64,000 nucleotides of DNA from Oerskovia flava (GCF_026163685.1 NZ_JAOXSR010000001.1:558001-622000), one strand, 5' to 3'; counted from the stretch's first letter, positions 9,948 through 20,073 are shown. Translations and numbers: made by a program. The notes: generated from the letters alone by a model not told the origin.

Positions 9948-11707
9948 CCCCGGACACCGCCTTCGTGGCGCCCGTCATCGAGTGGGCCTACCTGGTCCCC
10001 GTCCTCGTCGTCCTCGGGGCGGGGGTCATCGGCGTCCTCGTCGAGGCGTTCGTCCCCGACCGCGCCCGCCGGCCGGTGCAGATCGTCCTCGGGCTCGGTG
10101 CCCTCCTCGGAGGGCTCGCCGCGGTCGTCGTCCTGTGGGGCGACGAGCGGGTGCAGGGTCTGCCGAACGAGGTCCCGGGCGTCCGCATCCTCGGCGGGTC
10201 CATGGTCGTCGACCCGTTCGCGCTCGCCGTGCAGGGCATCGTCCTGCTGCTGGCCGTCCTCGGGCTGCTCGTCGTCGCCGACCGGACCTCCACCGGCCAG
10301 GACGCGTTCGCCCCCACCGCCGCGGCGGTGCCCGGTACACCGTACGAGGATCTTGCGCGGCGCCGCGGGGTCCAGCAGACCGAGGTCTACCCGCTCGTCC
10401 TCTTCGCGGTGGGCGGCATGATGATCTTCCCCGCGACGGGGAACCTCCTCGTGATGTTCGTCGCGCTCGAGGTGCTCTCGCTGCCCCTGTACGTGCTCTC
10501 CGCGATGGCCCGCCGCCGTCGGCTCCTGTCGCAGGAGGCGTCCTTCAAGTACTTCCTGCTCGGCGCCTTCGCCTCTGCGCTGTTCATCTTCGGCGTGGCG
10601 CTCCTGTACGGGTACGCCGGGTCCGTCGACCTCGCCCGCATCTTCGAGGCGCTCGTGAGCGGTACGTCGCCGTTCGGCCCGCCCGGGGCGATGGTGCTCA
10701 CGGGGCTGTTCCTCGTGCTCGCCGGGCTGCTCTTCAAGATCGGTGCGGTGCCCTTTCACGCGTGGACGCCCGACGTCTACCAGGGTGCGCCCACCCCGAT
10801 CACCGGGTTCATGGCGGCCTGCACCAAGGCGGCCGCCTTCGGTGCGCTCCTGCGGGTGCTCTACGTCGTCGGCTCGGGTCTGCCGCAAGAGCAGCTCGAC
10901 CACGTGCTCGTCGGGCTGTGGGTCGTCGCGATCGCCACGATGGTCGTCGGCACGGTCGTCGGTGTCGTGCAGACCGACATTAAGCGGCTGCTCGCGTACT
11001 CGTCCATCGCCCACGCGGGGTTCCTGCTCGTCGGTGTCATCGGGTTCAACGCGCTGTCGATCCGCGCGACGGTCTTCTACCTGCTCGCCTACGGACTGGC
11101 CACGATCGGCGCGTTCGCGGTCGTGACGCTCGTGCGGGAGCGCGCCCCTCGGCGGGAGCCGGTGGCGGTGGCCGTCGGCACCGCGGGCGCTGCGGACGCT
11201 GGGAGCACTGCCGGGGCCGGGAGCACTGCCGGGGTCGAGGGCGCCCCCGAGAGCGACGTCGTCCTCGGCGAGGCCACCCATCTCGTGGAGTGGGCCGGGC
11301 TCGGCAAGCGCAGCCCGTGGCTCGCGGGCGCGTTCTCCCTGTTCCTGCTCTCGATGGCGGGCATCCCCTTGACGGCCGGCTTCATCGGGAAGTTCACGGC
11401 CTTCCAGGCCGCGATCGGCGGCGGTGGCTGGATGTGGGTCCTGGTCGTCATCGGTGTGCTGACGTCCGCGGTGGCCGTGTTCTTCTACGTACGGATCATC
11501 GTGCTGATGTTCTTCACGCCTGGAGGGCGTCCGGAGGCGACGGGCGACGAGCCCGACGGCGGCCTCGCGCCCGGTGTGACCGTCGTCCGCTCGCAGGGAT
11601 TCACCACCGTCGCGCTCGTCCTGTGCGTCGTCGGGGTCGTCGCGCTGGGTGTATTTCCGTCCCCGGTTCTCGATCTTGCCCTCGAGGCGGTTAAGTTCAG
11701 ACCGTGA
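9944..11707 (+). CDS. nuoN: NADH-quinone oxidoreductase subunit N
   Basis: This is the third antiporter-like subunit (587 aa, GTG overlapping the nuoM stop). Core motifs are FVALEVLSLPLYVLSAMARRR, LFKIGAVPFHAWTPDVYQGAP and KRLLAYSSIAHAGFLLVGV. It is about 100 residues longer than the enterobacterial protein. Part of the excess is an Ala/Gly/Ser-rich cytoplasmic linker (about residues 405-435), inside which an 18-base unit is duplicated. It ends the nuo operon; the stop overlaps the GTG of the polyprenyl synthase gene. Confidence 0.96.
   Translation: MTPDTAFVAPVIEWAYLVPVLVVLGAGVIGVLVEAFVPDRARRPVQIVLGLGALLGGLAAVVVLWGDERVQGLPNEVPGVRILGGSMVVDPFALAVQGIVLLLAVLGLLVVADRTSTGQDAFAPTAAAVPGTPYEDLARRRGVQQTEVYPLVLFAVGGMMIFPATGNLLVMFVALEVLSLPLYVLSAMARRRRLLSQEASFKYFLLGAFASALFIFGVALLYGYAGSVDLARIFEALVSGTSPFGPPGAMVLTGLFLVLAGLLFKIGAVPFHAWTPDVYQGAPTPITGFMAACTKAAAFGALLRVLYVVGSGLPQEQLDHVLVGLWVVAIATMVVGTVVGVVQTDIKRLLAYSSIAHAGFLLVGVIGFNALSIRATVFYLLAYGLATIGAFAVVTLVRERAPRREPVAVAVGTAGAADAGSTAGAGSTAGVEGAPESDVVLGEATHLVEWAGLGKRSPWLAGAFSLFLLSMAGIPLTAGFIGKFTAFQAAIGGGGWMWVLVVIGVLTSAVAVFFYVRIIVLMFFTPGGRPEATGDEPDGGLAPGVTVVRSQGFTTVALVLCVVGVVALGVFPSPVLDLALEAVKFRP
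11201..11234 (+). repeat. 18-bp-period direct duplication inside nuoN
   Basis: The 16-base unit GGGAGCACTGCCGGGG occurs at 11201-11216 and again at 11219-11234. It encodes a repeated Gly-Ser-Thr-Ala-Gly stretch in a hydrophilic loop of NuoN. The period is a multiple of three, so copy-number change would not break the frame. Confidence 0.85.
11692..11697 (+). promoter_or_regulatory. -10 element for a leaderless polyprenyl synthase mRNA
   Basis: TAAGTT fits TANNNT and ends exactly 6 bases before the GTG at 11704, placing a transcription start on the start codon. No Shine-Dalgarno sequence precedes that GTG. It would give the polyprenyl synthase its own promoter inside the end of nuoN. Confidence 0.5.
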
Positions 11708-12750
11708 CCTCCGTACCTCCCGTCTCTCCGCTCGGCTCGCCCCCCGAGACTTCCTCGGCCATCCCGCTGGCCGACCCGGAGCTCGCCGAGCGGCTCACGG
11801 CCCGGCTCGCGGGCGTCGAGGACCGGCTGCGCGACGCCGTCGCGCACGCCGAGGACCTCGTCGACTCCGCGGCCCGGCACCTCGTCGACGCCGGGGGCAA
11901 GCGGCTCCGCCCGCTGCTGACGCTCCTCGCCGGCGAGCTCGGCGACGGTGGGCGCCCGGAGGTGGCGCAGGCCGCGGTGGTCGTGGAGCTGACGCACCTC
12001 GCGTCGCTCTACCACGACGACGTCATGGACTCGGCGCCCGTGCGCCGGGGCGCGCCGTCGGCGCACGCCGTGTGGGGCAACTCGGTCGCGATCCTCACGG
12101 GGGACCTGCTCTTCGCCCGCGCGGCCGCGACGGTCGCCGAGCTCGGCCCCGAGGCGGTCCTCATCCAGGCCCGGACGTTCGAGCGGCTGTGCCTGGGCCA
12201 GCTCCACGAGACGCTCGGGCCGCGTGCCGGCGAGGACGCCGTCGAGCACTACCTGCAGGTCCTCGCGGACAAGACCGCGTCGCTGCTGTCCACCTCGGCA
12301 CGTCTCGGGGCGATGTTCGGCGACTGCCCCGCCGACATCGTCGAGACGGTCAGCGCGTACGGCGAGAAGCTGGGCGTCGCGTTCCAGCTCGCGGACGACG
12401 TGCTGGACCTCGCGTCGTCGGGCGCCGAGTCGGGCAAGACCCCGGGGACCGACCTGCGGGAGCAGGTCCCGACCATGCCAGGGCTGCTGCTGCGAGCGCG
12501 CGCCGCGGCACCGGGCGCGAGCGCGGCCGACGTGGAGCTCGTGCGGATGCTCGACGCCGACCTGTCCTCGGACGAGGACCTGGCGCGGGTCGTCGAGGCG
12601 CTGCGCGCCCACGAGGTCCTCGCCGAGACCCGCGCGCTCGCGGTGTCCTGGGCGCGCGCAGCCGTCGAGGAGATCGCGACGCTCCCGGCCGGTCCGGTCA
12701 AGGACGCGCTCGTCGCGTTCGCCCAAGCCCTGGCGGATCGCACGGCCTGA
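11704..12750 (+). CDS. long-chain (all-E) polyprenyl diphosphate synthase
   Basis: This cytosolic prenyltransferase (348 aa, GTG) adds isopentenyl units to an allylic diphosphate. Both Asp-rich metal-binding motifs are present: DDVMD at 105-109 followed by RRG, and DDVLD at 231-235. The GGKRLRPLL substrate-binding motif lies near residue 62. The residue five positions before the first motif is Ala. A small residue there is known to permit long products, so a C35-C50 chain is likely. Its place directly after nuoN suggests it supplies the menaquinone side chain; mycobacterial GrcC1-type enzymes are the nearest family I can name. Product length cannot be read from sequence alone. Confidence 0.92.
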   Translation: MTSVPPVSPLGSPPETSSAIPLADPELAERLTARLAGVEDRLRDAVAHAEDLVDSAARHLVDAGGKRLRPLLTLLAGELGDGGRPEVAQAAVVVELTHLASLYHDDVMDSAPVRRGAPSAHAVWGNSVAILTGDLLFARAAATVAELGPEAVLIQARTFERLCLGQLHETLGPRAGEDAVEHYLQVLADKTASLLSTSARLGAMFGDCPADIVETVSAYGEKLGVAFQLADDVLDLASSGAESGKTPGTDLREQVPTMPGLLLRARAAAPGASAADVELVRMLDADLSSDEDLARVVEALRAHEVLAETRALAVSWARAAVEEIATLPAGPVKDALVAFAQALADRTA

Positions 12751-12775
12751 ACTTCACCCGTGCTGCACCAGGCCT

Positions 12776-12800
12776 GCACCTGACCTGGTCGGACAGGTGC
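12776..12800 (+). terminator. weak hairpin after the polyprenyl synthase gene
   Basis: GCACCTG and CAGGTGC form 7-base arms around an 11-base loop, 25 bases after the stop codon. No T-run follows, and the stem is weak for this G+C content. It is a possible end of the nuo-prenyl synthase transcript. Confidence 0.35.
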
Positions 12801-12884
12801 GGTGTGGCTGTTGTCGACAGGCAGGCGCCGTCCGAGGGTAGTTCTCCCCATCGGACGTGGGGGTCGAAACCGGGCCAAGACAGT

Positions 12885-12890
12885 TATCCT
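12885..12890 (+). promoter_or_regulatory. candidate -10 for the surface-protein locus
   Basis: TATCCT (TANNNT) lies 79 bases upstream of the GTG at 12970 in the only sizeable gap before the long co-directional locus. No convincing -35 is seen 17-18 bases upstream, so this is tentative. Confidence 0.3.
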
Positions 12891-12969
12891 TCTGAGCGCG
12901 ACCGGTACGCGCGCCCTGAGCGCGCGGAGCACGGGGCCGGTCGCGACGCCCCACATCCTCGGAGGATCT

Positions 12970-15900
12970 GTGAGCTTCCTGTCGCGCTTGTACGACAAGC
13001 GTCGGACGGTCGCGTCCGCGACCACCGTCTCGATCTTCTCCACGGCTCTCGTGGTCCTCGCGGTCACCTATGACGGCGAGCCGACGGCCGACGTCGAGCT
13101 CAACGACTCCGGCGTGTGGGTCACCCGCACGTCGGGGGGTGAGCTCGCCCGCTTCAACTACGAGTCGCAGGCGATCGACGGCACCCTCCTGGCCGGCAGC
13201 GCGTCGTTCGACGTCGCGCAGACCGGCAACCGGGTGCTGCTCGCCGACACCGGGTCCGGGAGCGCCAGCCCTATCGACATCGCACGCCTGAAGTTCGACG
13301 GCACGGCCGCGCTCCCGGCCGAGGGGACGGTCGAGGCCGGGGGGCCGACGGCGGCCGTCTACGACGGCGAGACCGGCCTGCTGTGGGTCATGCCGTTCGC
13401 CGGCATCACGTCGTTCGACGCGGAGTTCCAGGAGCCGACGGCGGAGCTCGGCACCGACGGCGAGCTGGCTGTGGCGCAGGACGGCACCGTGTTCGTCGCG
13501 GTGCCGGCCGAGGGCGAGCTGACGACGGTCGAGGTGACCGGACGCGGTGCACCGAGCGGGGTCGAGACCACGAGCCTCGCCGTCTCGCCGAGCGACGCGG
13601 TCTCGGTGACCGTGGTGGGCGACGAGCCCGTGATCCTCAACCGGACGCAGTCGCGGCTCGTGCTGCCCGGGAACGCGACCGTCGCGATCGACGGGGGCGA
13701 CTCCGCCCGGCTGCAGCAGCCAGGTCCAGCGACCGAGACCGTCGCGGTCGCGACGGCCACCGGGCTGGTCCAGCAGCCGCTCGCGGGTGGCGACGCGCAG
13801 GTGCGCCGGGCAGAGGGCGTCCCGGCGCGGCCGGTCCAGCTCGGCGGGTGCACGTACGGCGCATGGTCGCAGTCGGGTCAGGTGCTGCGCGACTGCGAGG
13901 GCACCGGTCGTGACCTGGACATGCGGCTCGAGGGCGTCGACCCGCAGTCGCGCCTGGAGTACCGGGTCAACCGCGACGTCATCGTCCTCAACGACCTCGC
14001 CGCCGGCACGCTGTGGATGGCCGCGGACGAGTTCGAGCTCGTCGACGACTGGGACCAGACGATGCCCGAGCAGGCGGAGGGCGAGGAGTCCGACGCGGAC
14101 GACTCCGCCCCCGAGCAGGTCGACCAGGTCGTGCTCGACCGGTCGAAGCCGAACCAGCCTCCGGTGCCTGCCGACGACGACTTCGGGGTGCGTCCGGGGC
14201 GCAGCACGGTCCTGCCGGTGCTCGCCAACGACGTCGACCCGGACGGTGACGTCATGACGGCCGAGCTCGCCGGGGACCAGCCGAACGGCATCGAGATCCA
14301 GCAGGTCATGGGTGGCGCGGCTCTGCAGGCCGTCGTCCCGGACGACGCGACGGGCACCGCCGGCTTCCGCTACACGGTCGACGACGGTCGCCCCGGCGGC
14401 CGCGTCGACGCCTCGGTGAGCCTGCGCGTCGTGCCGTGGGAGGAGAACAACGCCCCGGAGCAGACGGGCGAGCCGGTGCTCGTCGTCGAGCAGGGCAAGT
14501 CGGCCACCATCAAGGTGCTGCCGTACTTCCGCGACCCCGACGGCGACGACCTCTACCTGTCGTCGGCGGCCGCGACGGTCGACGGGGACGAGGTGCGCTC
14601 GCGTCCCGACGGCACGGTCGAGTTCCGCGACGGCGGTGGGTCCACGGGGCGCAAGGAGGTCAGCCTCACGGTGGTCGACTCGTTCGGGATGCCGTTCGAG
14701 GGCCGCCTGCTCGTGCAGGTCTCAGGTGCCGGTCAGCTGCCGCCGATCGCGGTCCAGGACCACGTCGTCGTCCAGGCGGGCGAGCCGGTGACGATCGAAC
14801 CGCTGCGCAACGACTCCGACCCGAACGGCGACCCGCTGCGCCTGACCTCGGTCGGCGAGTTCGAGCCCGCGGAGATCACACCCAACTACGACGCCGGCAC
14901 GTTCCGCTTTCTGTCGAACGAGCCCCGCTCCTACGACATCCCCTACGTCGTCACCGACGGCCCGAACGAGACGACCGGGCTCGTGCGGGTCGACGTGCTG
15001 CCGCCCTCCGACGACGAGGGCGCACCCATCGTGGTGAGCGACACGGCGCTGCTGCCCTCGGGCGGGAGCACTCTCGTCGACGTGCTGGCCAACGACACCG
15101 ACCCCGCCGGCGGGGTGCTCGTCGTGCAGTCGGTCCGCGTCCCGGACGACGCCGGTGTCACCGTCGCCATCCTCGGCCACCAGATGCTGCGGGTCACGGA
15201 GATCCGCCGGCTGACGGACCCGGTGACCGTCGAGTACACCGTGTCGAACGGGACGCAGACCGCGACGGGCGAGGTGCGTGTCATCCCCGTCCGACCGCCG
15301 ACCAAGCTCCAGCCCCCGAACGCGGTCGCCGACGAGGCGACGGTGCGCACGGGGGACGTCGTGAGCATCCCGGTGCTGCGCAACGACACGCACCCCGACG
15401 GACTCCCGCTGTTCCTCCAGGACGAGTTCGAGCAGGGCGTCGACCCCGAGCAGGGCGAGATCTTCGTGTCCGAGGACCTCGTCCGGTTCAAGGCAGGTGA
15501 CGAGGCGGGGACCGTCTACGCGATCTACCGCGTGCGCGACGAGAACGGGCAGGAGGACTCCGCCCAGATCACGATCCACATCCGCGACGGTGAGGACAAC
15601 TCCCCGCCCCAGCCGCGCGACATCGAGGCCCGTGTGCTCGCCGGGAGCAGCGTGCGCATCGCGGTCCCGCTCGACGGCATCGACCCCGACGGCGACTCGG
15701 TCCAGCTGACGGAGATCTCGACGCAGGGTGACAAGGGCATCGCGCGGGTCGACGGCGCCTTCATCGAGTACGAGGCGGGGGCGCGCTCGAGCGGCGCCGA
15801 CGAGTTCACCTACACCCTCCTCGACGCCCGCGGCGAGGTCGCGACCGGGGTCGTCCGCGTCGGGATCGCGCGCCCGGCGGACACCAACCAGCCGCCGGTC

Positions 15901-18900
15901 GCGGTCGACGACATCGTGACGGTCCGCCCCGAGCGCACCGTGGCCGTGGACGCGCTCGCGAACGACACCGATCCGGACGGGGACGTCATCGCGCTCGTGC
16001 CCGGCGCGATCGAGGACGAGCACGACATGGGTGCCGAGGTCGTCGGTGACCGGGTCGTGCTCACGAGCCCCTCGGAGCCCGGGTCGTACACCTTCTACTA
16101 CGCCATCGAGGACACCTACGGCGCCCGGGCGTCGGCCGCGATCACGGTCGAGGTCGACCAGGACGCGCCGCTGCTCAAGCCGATCGCCCGCGACGACATC
16201 GTGCCTCTCGAGTCGATCCTCGGGCAGGAGTCGGTGAACGTCGACGTCCTGGCCAACGACGACGACCCGGACGGCGCCGCGAGCGAGCTCGAGGTGACCG
16301 TCGACGAGGAGACCGCGGTCGTCGAGGACGACGGCACCGTCACGGTGACGCTGGCGACCGAGCGTCAGGTGCTGGGTTACACGATCACGGACATCGACGG
16401 CCTCACGGCGCGCGCGTTCGTGCACGTGCCGGGCATCGCGGAGCAGAAGCCGACACTTCGCCCCGGCATCGCGCCTCTCGAGGTGTACTCGGGCGAGGAA
16501 CTGTCGATCGACATCACGGACTACGTCGTGGTGCTCGAGGGTCGCGCTCCGCGTCTCACGGTGGAGTCGAAGGTGACCGCGCGTGAAGGCTCACGCGAGG
16601 TTCCGGACGAGTCGACGATCGTCTATACGTCGAACGACGGCTACTCCGGACCGGCGTCCGTCTCCTTCGAGGTGACGGACGGGTCGGGTCCGGACGACCC
16701 CGACGGGAACACGGCCGTCCTGACGCTCCCCATCACGGTCCTGCCGCCGGAGAACCTGCCGCCGGAGCTGCGGGAACCATCGGTCGAGGTCGCGGCGGGC
16801 GAGGACGCGTCGGTCGACCTCGGGCGCTTCGCCTCGGATCCGGACGACGACCCGCTGACGTTCACCGCCGGCGCGTCGCCCGACGGGTTGACGGTCACGG
16901 TCGAGGGCAGCCGCGCCGTCGTGCAGGCCACCCCCCAGCTGCCGAAGGGAACGTCGGCGACCATTCCCCTGACGGTGTCCGACGGCGAGAACCCACCGGT
17001 GGACGGGTCGCTCGCCGTGCGGGTGGTCGCCTCGACACGCCCGCTCGCGCGGGCCAACGAGGACGTCGTGAACGACGTGCACCAGGGACGGACCGAGACC
17101 GTCCCGGTGCTCGCGAACGACTCCAACCCGTTCCCGGACACCCCGCTCGAGCTCGTCGCCGCTGTCGTCGAGACCGGAAGCGGCGAGGCCGTGGTCTCGG
17201 GGTCGAACGTCCAGGTCACGCCGAACGAGAACTTCGTCGGCGTCATGGTGGTGCGGTACCGCATCCAGGACGCCACGCAGGACGTCGACCGGGAGGTCGA
17301 GGGCCGGATCAAGCTCACTGTGCTCGGACGGCCGGACACCCCCACACGGCCGAGCGTCGAGGAGGTGCGGTCCCGGACGGTGGTGCTCTCGTGGACGCCG
17401 CCGAACAACAACGGTGCCGACATCACGGGCTACACGGTGCGCTCGGACCGGGGCTACTCCAAGGAGTGCGCGACGACGACGTGCACCCTGGACGGTCTGA
17501 CGAACGACGTCGAGTACACCTTCACGGTGGTCGCGACGAACGACGTCGGCGCGTCCGAGCCGTCGCCGGCCTCCGAGATGGCGCGTCCGGACGAGAAGCC
17601 CGACCCGCCGTCGCCGCCGTCGCTCGAGTTCGGTGACGAGAGCCTCACGGTGACGTGGCAGAACGCGTCGTACACGGACCGTTCGCCGATCGAGTCGGTC
17701 AACCTCGAGATCGTCCCGACCCCGCCGTCGGGCGAGCGGTACAAGGAAGGCGTCACCGGGTCCTCGGTGGTCTGGGACGGGCTCGCGAACGGCACCGCCT
17801 ACACGGTGAAGATCCAGGCCGTGAACGCGGCACCGGACCCCTCGGACTGGGGCGGCGCGTCCGCGGCCGAGGTCCCGGCGGGCAAGCCCGCGGCACCCGC
17901 GCGCCCGGCGGTGACGCGCACGTCGATCGGCGAGCAGTCGCAGATGAACGTGACGTGGACCGCGCCGCACAACAACGGTGCCGACATCACGTCCTACACC
18001 GTCCAGGCGCTGCGCGGGGACTCCGTCGTGCAGACCGCGACGGCGGGCGGCGGCGCGACGTCGCAGACGCTCAACGTCCCGGCCAACACCACGGACTACA
18101 CGTTCCGGGTGCGGGCGCACAACAAGGCCACCGACAAGTTCGGCGAGGCCGAGTTCAGCGGGGTGTCCAACCCTGTGCGCGCGTACGCAGCCCCGGGCGC
18201 CGTCTCGGGCCTGCGCGCGACGGCGACGGGGGCCAACGGCACCGTCCAGCTCGAGTTCGGGAACGCGTCGGGCACCGGCGTGCGCGCCGACGAGATCACG
18301 TACCAGTACAACGCGGGTGGAGGGTGGCAAGGGCTCGCCGCGAACAAGCGGGTGACCGGGCTGACCAACGGGCAGGGATATGCGATCCAGGTCCGGGGAG
18401 TCGCCGGCGTCGACGGTTCGCAGACACCGGGAACGGCCGCCACCGCGAACTCGGTGCGACCGTACGGCGACATCCGGGTGCCCGGCGTCAGCGCCACCAA
18501 GTCCGGCGCACAGCAGGTGCAGCTCTCGTGGACCGACCCGGGCTCGCACGGTCGGAGCTACCGGGTGCAGATCCGTATCAACGGCGGTAGCTGGGAGAAC
18601 GTCGCCAACTCTGGTTCGCGGACGGTCGGCAACGGCTACGACCAGACCCATTCGATCCAGGCTCGCGCCGTGGAGACCGAAGCGCCGAACCGGACCGGCA
18701 CCGCGTCAGCGACGAGGAGCGCGACGACGAACCCGCGTCCGCAACCCTCTGCTCGCGCAGCGAAGGGCAACTCCATGAGCAACAGCAACTGCAGCGACCC
18801 GACGTGCAAGTACGTCAACGTGGTCACGCAGAACTGGGAGGCGACCGGACAGCAGACCGTCCAGTGCTGGACCGACTTCCGGAGCGGCCCACACCAGTTC

Positions 18901-19038
18901 GCCTCCTCGTGGGTGAACGTGCCGGCGAACGGCGAGATCCAGACCCAGTGCTACATCGGGTCGGGATCCCCGAACTACGCCGGGCACAACGTCTGGGTCG
19001 TCATCAACGGACAACGGTCCGAGTCCGTGCGGTGGTGA
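12970..19038 (+). CDS. giant membrane-anchored Ig/cadherin-like and fibronectin type III repeat protein
   Basis: The GTG start (2,022 aa) is chosen because GGAGG sits 6 bases upstream and an anchor follows at once: basic YDKRRT, then about 20 hydrophobic residues (IFSTALVVLAV) with no cleavage site. The chain should therefore be anchored at its N-terminus and extend outward. Residues about 40-360 are a beta-rich, propeller-like region with a probable disulfide pair (GGCTYG...RDCEG). About ten cadherin/Ig-like modules follow, marked by ANDVDPDGD-type acidic turns that often bind calcium. Then come four to six fibronectin-III-like modules with TPPNNNGADITGYTV-type loops, and a Cys-containing C-terminal domain ending SVRW. 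There is no LPXTG motif. It heads the MoxR-kinase-EccC locus, so it may be that system's structural or surface component; the function is unknown. Confidence 0.9.
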   Translation: MSFLSRLYDKRRTVASATTVSIFSTALVVLAVTYDGEPTADVELNDSGVWVTRTSGGELARFNYESQAIDGTLLAGSASFDVAQTGNRVLLADTGSGSASPIDIARLKFDGTAALPAEGTVEAGGPTAAVYDGETGLLWVMPFAGITSFDAEFQEPTAELGTDGELAVAQDGTVFVAVPAEGELTTVEVTGRGAPSGVETTSLAVSPSDAVSVTVVGDEPVILNRTQSRLVLPGNATVAIDGGDSARLQQPGPATETVAVATATGLVQQPLAGGDAQVRRAEGVPARPVQLGGCTYGAWSQSGQVLRDCEGTGRDLDMRLEGVDPQSRLEYRVNRDVIVLNDLAAGTLWMAADEFELVDDWDQTMPEQAEGEESDADDSAPEQVDQVVLDRSKPNQPPVPADDDFGVRPGRSTVLPVLANDVDPDGDVMTAELAGDQPNGIEIQQVMGGAALQAVVPDDATGTAGFRYTVDDGRPGGRVDASVSLRVVPWEENNAPEQTGEPVLVVEQGKSATIKVLPYFRDPDGDDLYLSSAAATVDGDEVRSRPDGTVEFRDGGGSTGRKEVSLTVVDSFGMPFEGRLLVQVSGAGQLPPIAVQDHVVVQAGEPVTIEPLRNDSDPNGDPLRLTSVGEFEPAEITPNYDAGTFRFLSNEPRSYDIPYVVTDGPNETTGLVRVDVLPPSDDEGAPIVVSDTALLPSGGSTLVDVLANDTDPAGGVLVVQSVRVPDDAGVTVAILGHQMLRVTEIRRLTDPVTVEYTVSNGTQTATGEVRVIPVRPPTKLQPPNAVADEATVRTGDVVSIPVLRNDTHPDGLPLFLQDEFEQGVDPEQGEIFVSEDLVRFKAGDEAGTVYAIYRVRDENGQEDSAQITIHIRDGEDNSPPQPRDIEARVLAGSSVRIAVPLDGIDPDGDSVQLTEISTQGDKGIARVDGAFIEYEAGARSSGADEFTYTLLDARGEVATGVVRVGIARPADTNQPPVAVDDIVTVRPERTVAVDALANDTDPDGDVIALVPGAIEDEHDMGAEVVGDRVVLTSPSEPGSYTFYYAIEDTYGARASAAITVEVDQDAPLLKPIARDDIVPLESILGQESVNVDVLANDDDPDGAASELEVTVDEETAVVEDDGTVTVTLATERQVLGYTITDIDGLTARAFVHVPGIAEQKPTLRPGIAPLEVYSGEELSIDITDYVVVLEGRAPRLTVESKVTAREGSREVPDESTIVYTSNDGYSGPASVSFEVTDGSGPDDPDGNTAVLTLPITVLPPENLPPELREPSVEVAAGEDASVDLGRFASDPDDDPLTFTAGASPDGLTVTVEGSRAVVQATPQLPKGTSATIPLTVSDGENPPVDGSLAVRVVASTRPLARANEDVVNDVHQGRTETVPVLANDSNPFPDTPLELVAAVVETGSGEAVVSGSNVQVTPNENFVGVMVVRYRIQDATQDVDREVEGRIKLTVLGRPDTPTRPSVEEVRSRTVVLSWTPPNNNGADITGYTVRSDRGYSKECATTTCTLDGLTNDVEYTFTVVATNDVGASEPSPASEMARPDEKPDPPSPPSLEFGDESLTVTWQNASYTDRSPIESVNLEIVPTPPSGERYKEGVTGSSVVWDGLANGTAYTVKIQAVNAAPDPSDWGGASAAEVPAGKPAAPARPAVTRTSIGEQSQMNVTWTAPHNNGADITSYTVQALRGDSVVQTATAGGGATSQTLNVPANTTDYTFRVRAHNKATDKFGEAEFSGVSNPVRAYAAPGAVSGLRATATGANGTVQLEFGNASGTGVRADEITYQYNAGGGWQGLAANKRVTGLTNGQGYAIQVRGVAGVDGSQTPGTAATANSVRPYGDIRVPGVSATKSGAQQVQLSWTDPGSHGRSYRVQIRINGGSWENVANSGSRTVGNGYDQTHSIQARAVETEAPNRTGTASATRSATTNPRPQPSARAAKGNSMSNSNCSDPTCKYVNVVTQNWEATGQQTVQCWTDFRSGPHQFASSWVNVPANGEIQTQCYIGSGSPNYAGHNVWVVINGQRSESVRW

Positions 19039-19098
19039 CCGCCGGGTGCCCGCACTCCCTGAACACCTGACCGACGAGCACGACGAGAACGGAATCTG

Positions 19099-20073
19099 AT
19101 GGCAACGATGACCCCCGAGCAGGCCGCCTGGTTCGCTCAGACCTTCGACCGGCTGGTCACGAACGTCGGCCTGGCCGTGCTGGGCAAGCCCCACGTGGTC
19201 CGCCTGTCGCTGACGTGCATGCTCTCGGAGGGGCACATCCTCCTCGAGGACGCCCCCGGGACGGGCAAGACGTCGCTCGCCCGGTCGCTCGCCGCGAGCG
19301 TGCAGGGCACGCAGAACCGCATCCAGTTCACGCCCGACCTGCTGCCGTCGGACGTCACGGGTGTGACGATCTACGACCAGAAGACGGGCAAGTTCGACTT
19401 CCACCCGGGGCCGATCTTCTCGTCGATCGTGCTGGCCGACGAGATCAACCGTGCCTCGCCGAAGACACAGTCCGCGCTCCTCGAGGTCATGGAGGAGGGC
19501 CAGGTCACGGTCGACGGTGTCGGGCACTCCGTGGGCCGCCCGTTCATGGTCATCGCGACCCAGAACCCGATCGAGCAGGCGGGGACGTACCGCCTGCCGG
19601 AGGCCCAGCTCGACCGCTTCCTCATGAAGTCCTCGATCGGCTACCCCGACCACGCCTCGACCGTGGAGATCCTCGAGGGGGCGTCGGTGCGTGACCGCAG
19701 CCAGACGCTCAAGCCGCTCATCACGACCCAGGCCGTGACCGAGATGGCCGACCTCGCGGCGCGCGTGCACGTCGACGGCGCGGTGCTGGAGTACATCTCC
19801 CGGCTCGCCGAGGAGACGCGCAACGCGAGCGAGGCGCGCGTCGGTGTCTCGGTGCGCGGGGCGCTCGCCATCGTGCGCTGCGCCAAGGTGTGGGCTGCCG
19901 CCCACGGCCGCAACTACGTCCTGCCCGACGACATCAAGGAGCTCGCGCAGCCGGTGTGGGCGCACCGTCTGGTCCTCGACCCCGAGGCGGAGTTCGCCGG
20001 GGCCACGAACGAGGCCGTCCTGGGCCGTATCCTCGCGGACGTCGCAGCGCCGCAGGAACGTCGCTCGGCCTGA
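19099..20073 (+). CDS. MoxR-family AAA+ ATPase
   Basis: This cytosolic AAA+ chaperone-like ATPase has 324 aa. Walker A is APGTGKTS with Lys57, and Walker B is LADEINRAS with Asp115-Glu116. The MoxR signature continues with KTQSALLEVMEEGQVTVDG, then the sensor-1 region IATQNPIEQAGTYRLPEAQLDRF and the lid domain. MoxR proteins usually act with a DUF58 partner, and the next gene is one. With the transglutaminase-like gene after that, this is the classic MoxR-DUF58-transglutaminase triplet linked to maturation of envelope proteins or complexes. Its client here could be the giant protein just upstream; that is inference. Confidence 0.94.
   Translation: MATMTPEQAAWFAQTFDRLVTNVGLAVLGKPHVVRLSLTCMLSEGHILLEDAPGTGKTSLARSLAASVQGTQNRIQFTPDLLPSDVTGVTIYDQKTGKFDFHPGPIFSSIVLADEINRASPKTQSALLEVMEEGQVTVDGVGHSVGRPFMVIATQNPIEQAGTYRLPEAQLDRFLMKSSIGYPDHASTVEILEGASVRDRSQTLKPLITTQAVTEMADLAARVHVDGAVLEYISRLAEETRNASEARVGVSVRGALAIVRCAKVWAAAHGRNYVLPDDIKELAQPVWAHRLVLDPEAEFAGATNEAVLGRILADVAAPQERRSA

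Noticed and set aside
12776-12800. Riboswitch in the gap before the giant protein gene
   Set aside because: Only a 7-bp hairpin is visible; no conserved riboswitch core was recognised.
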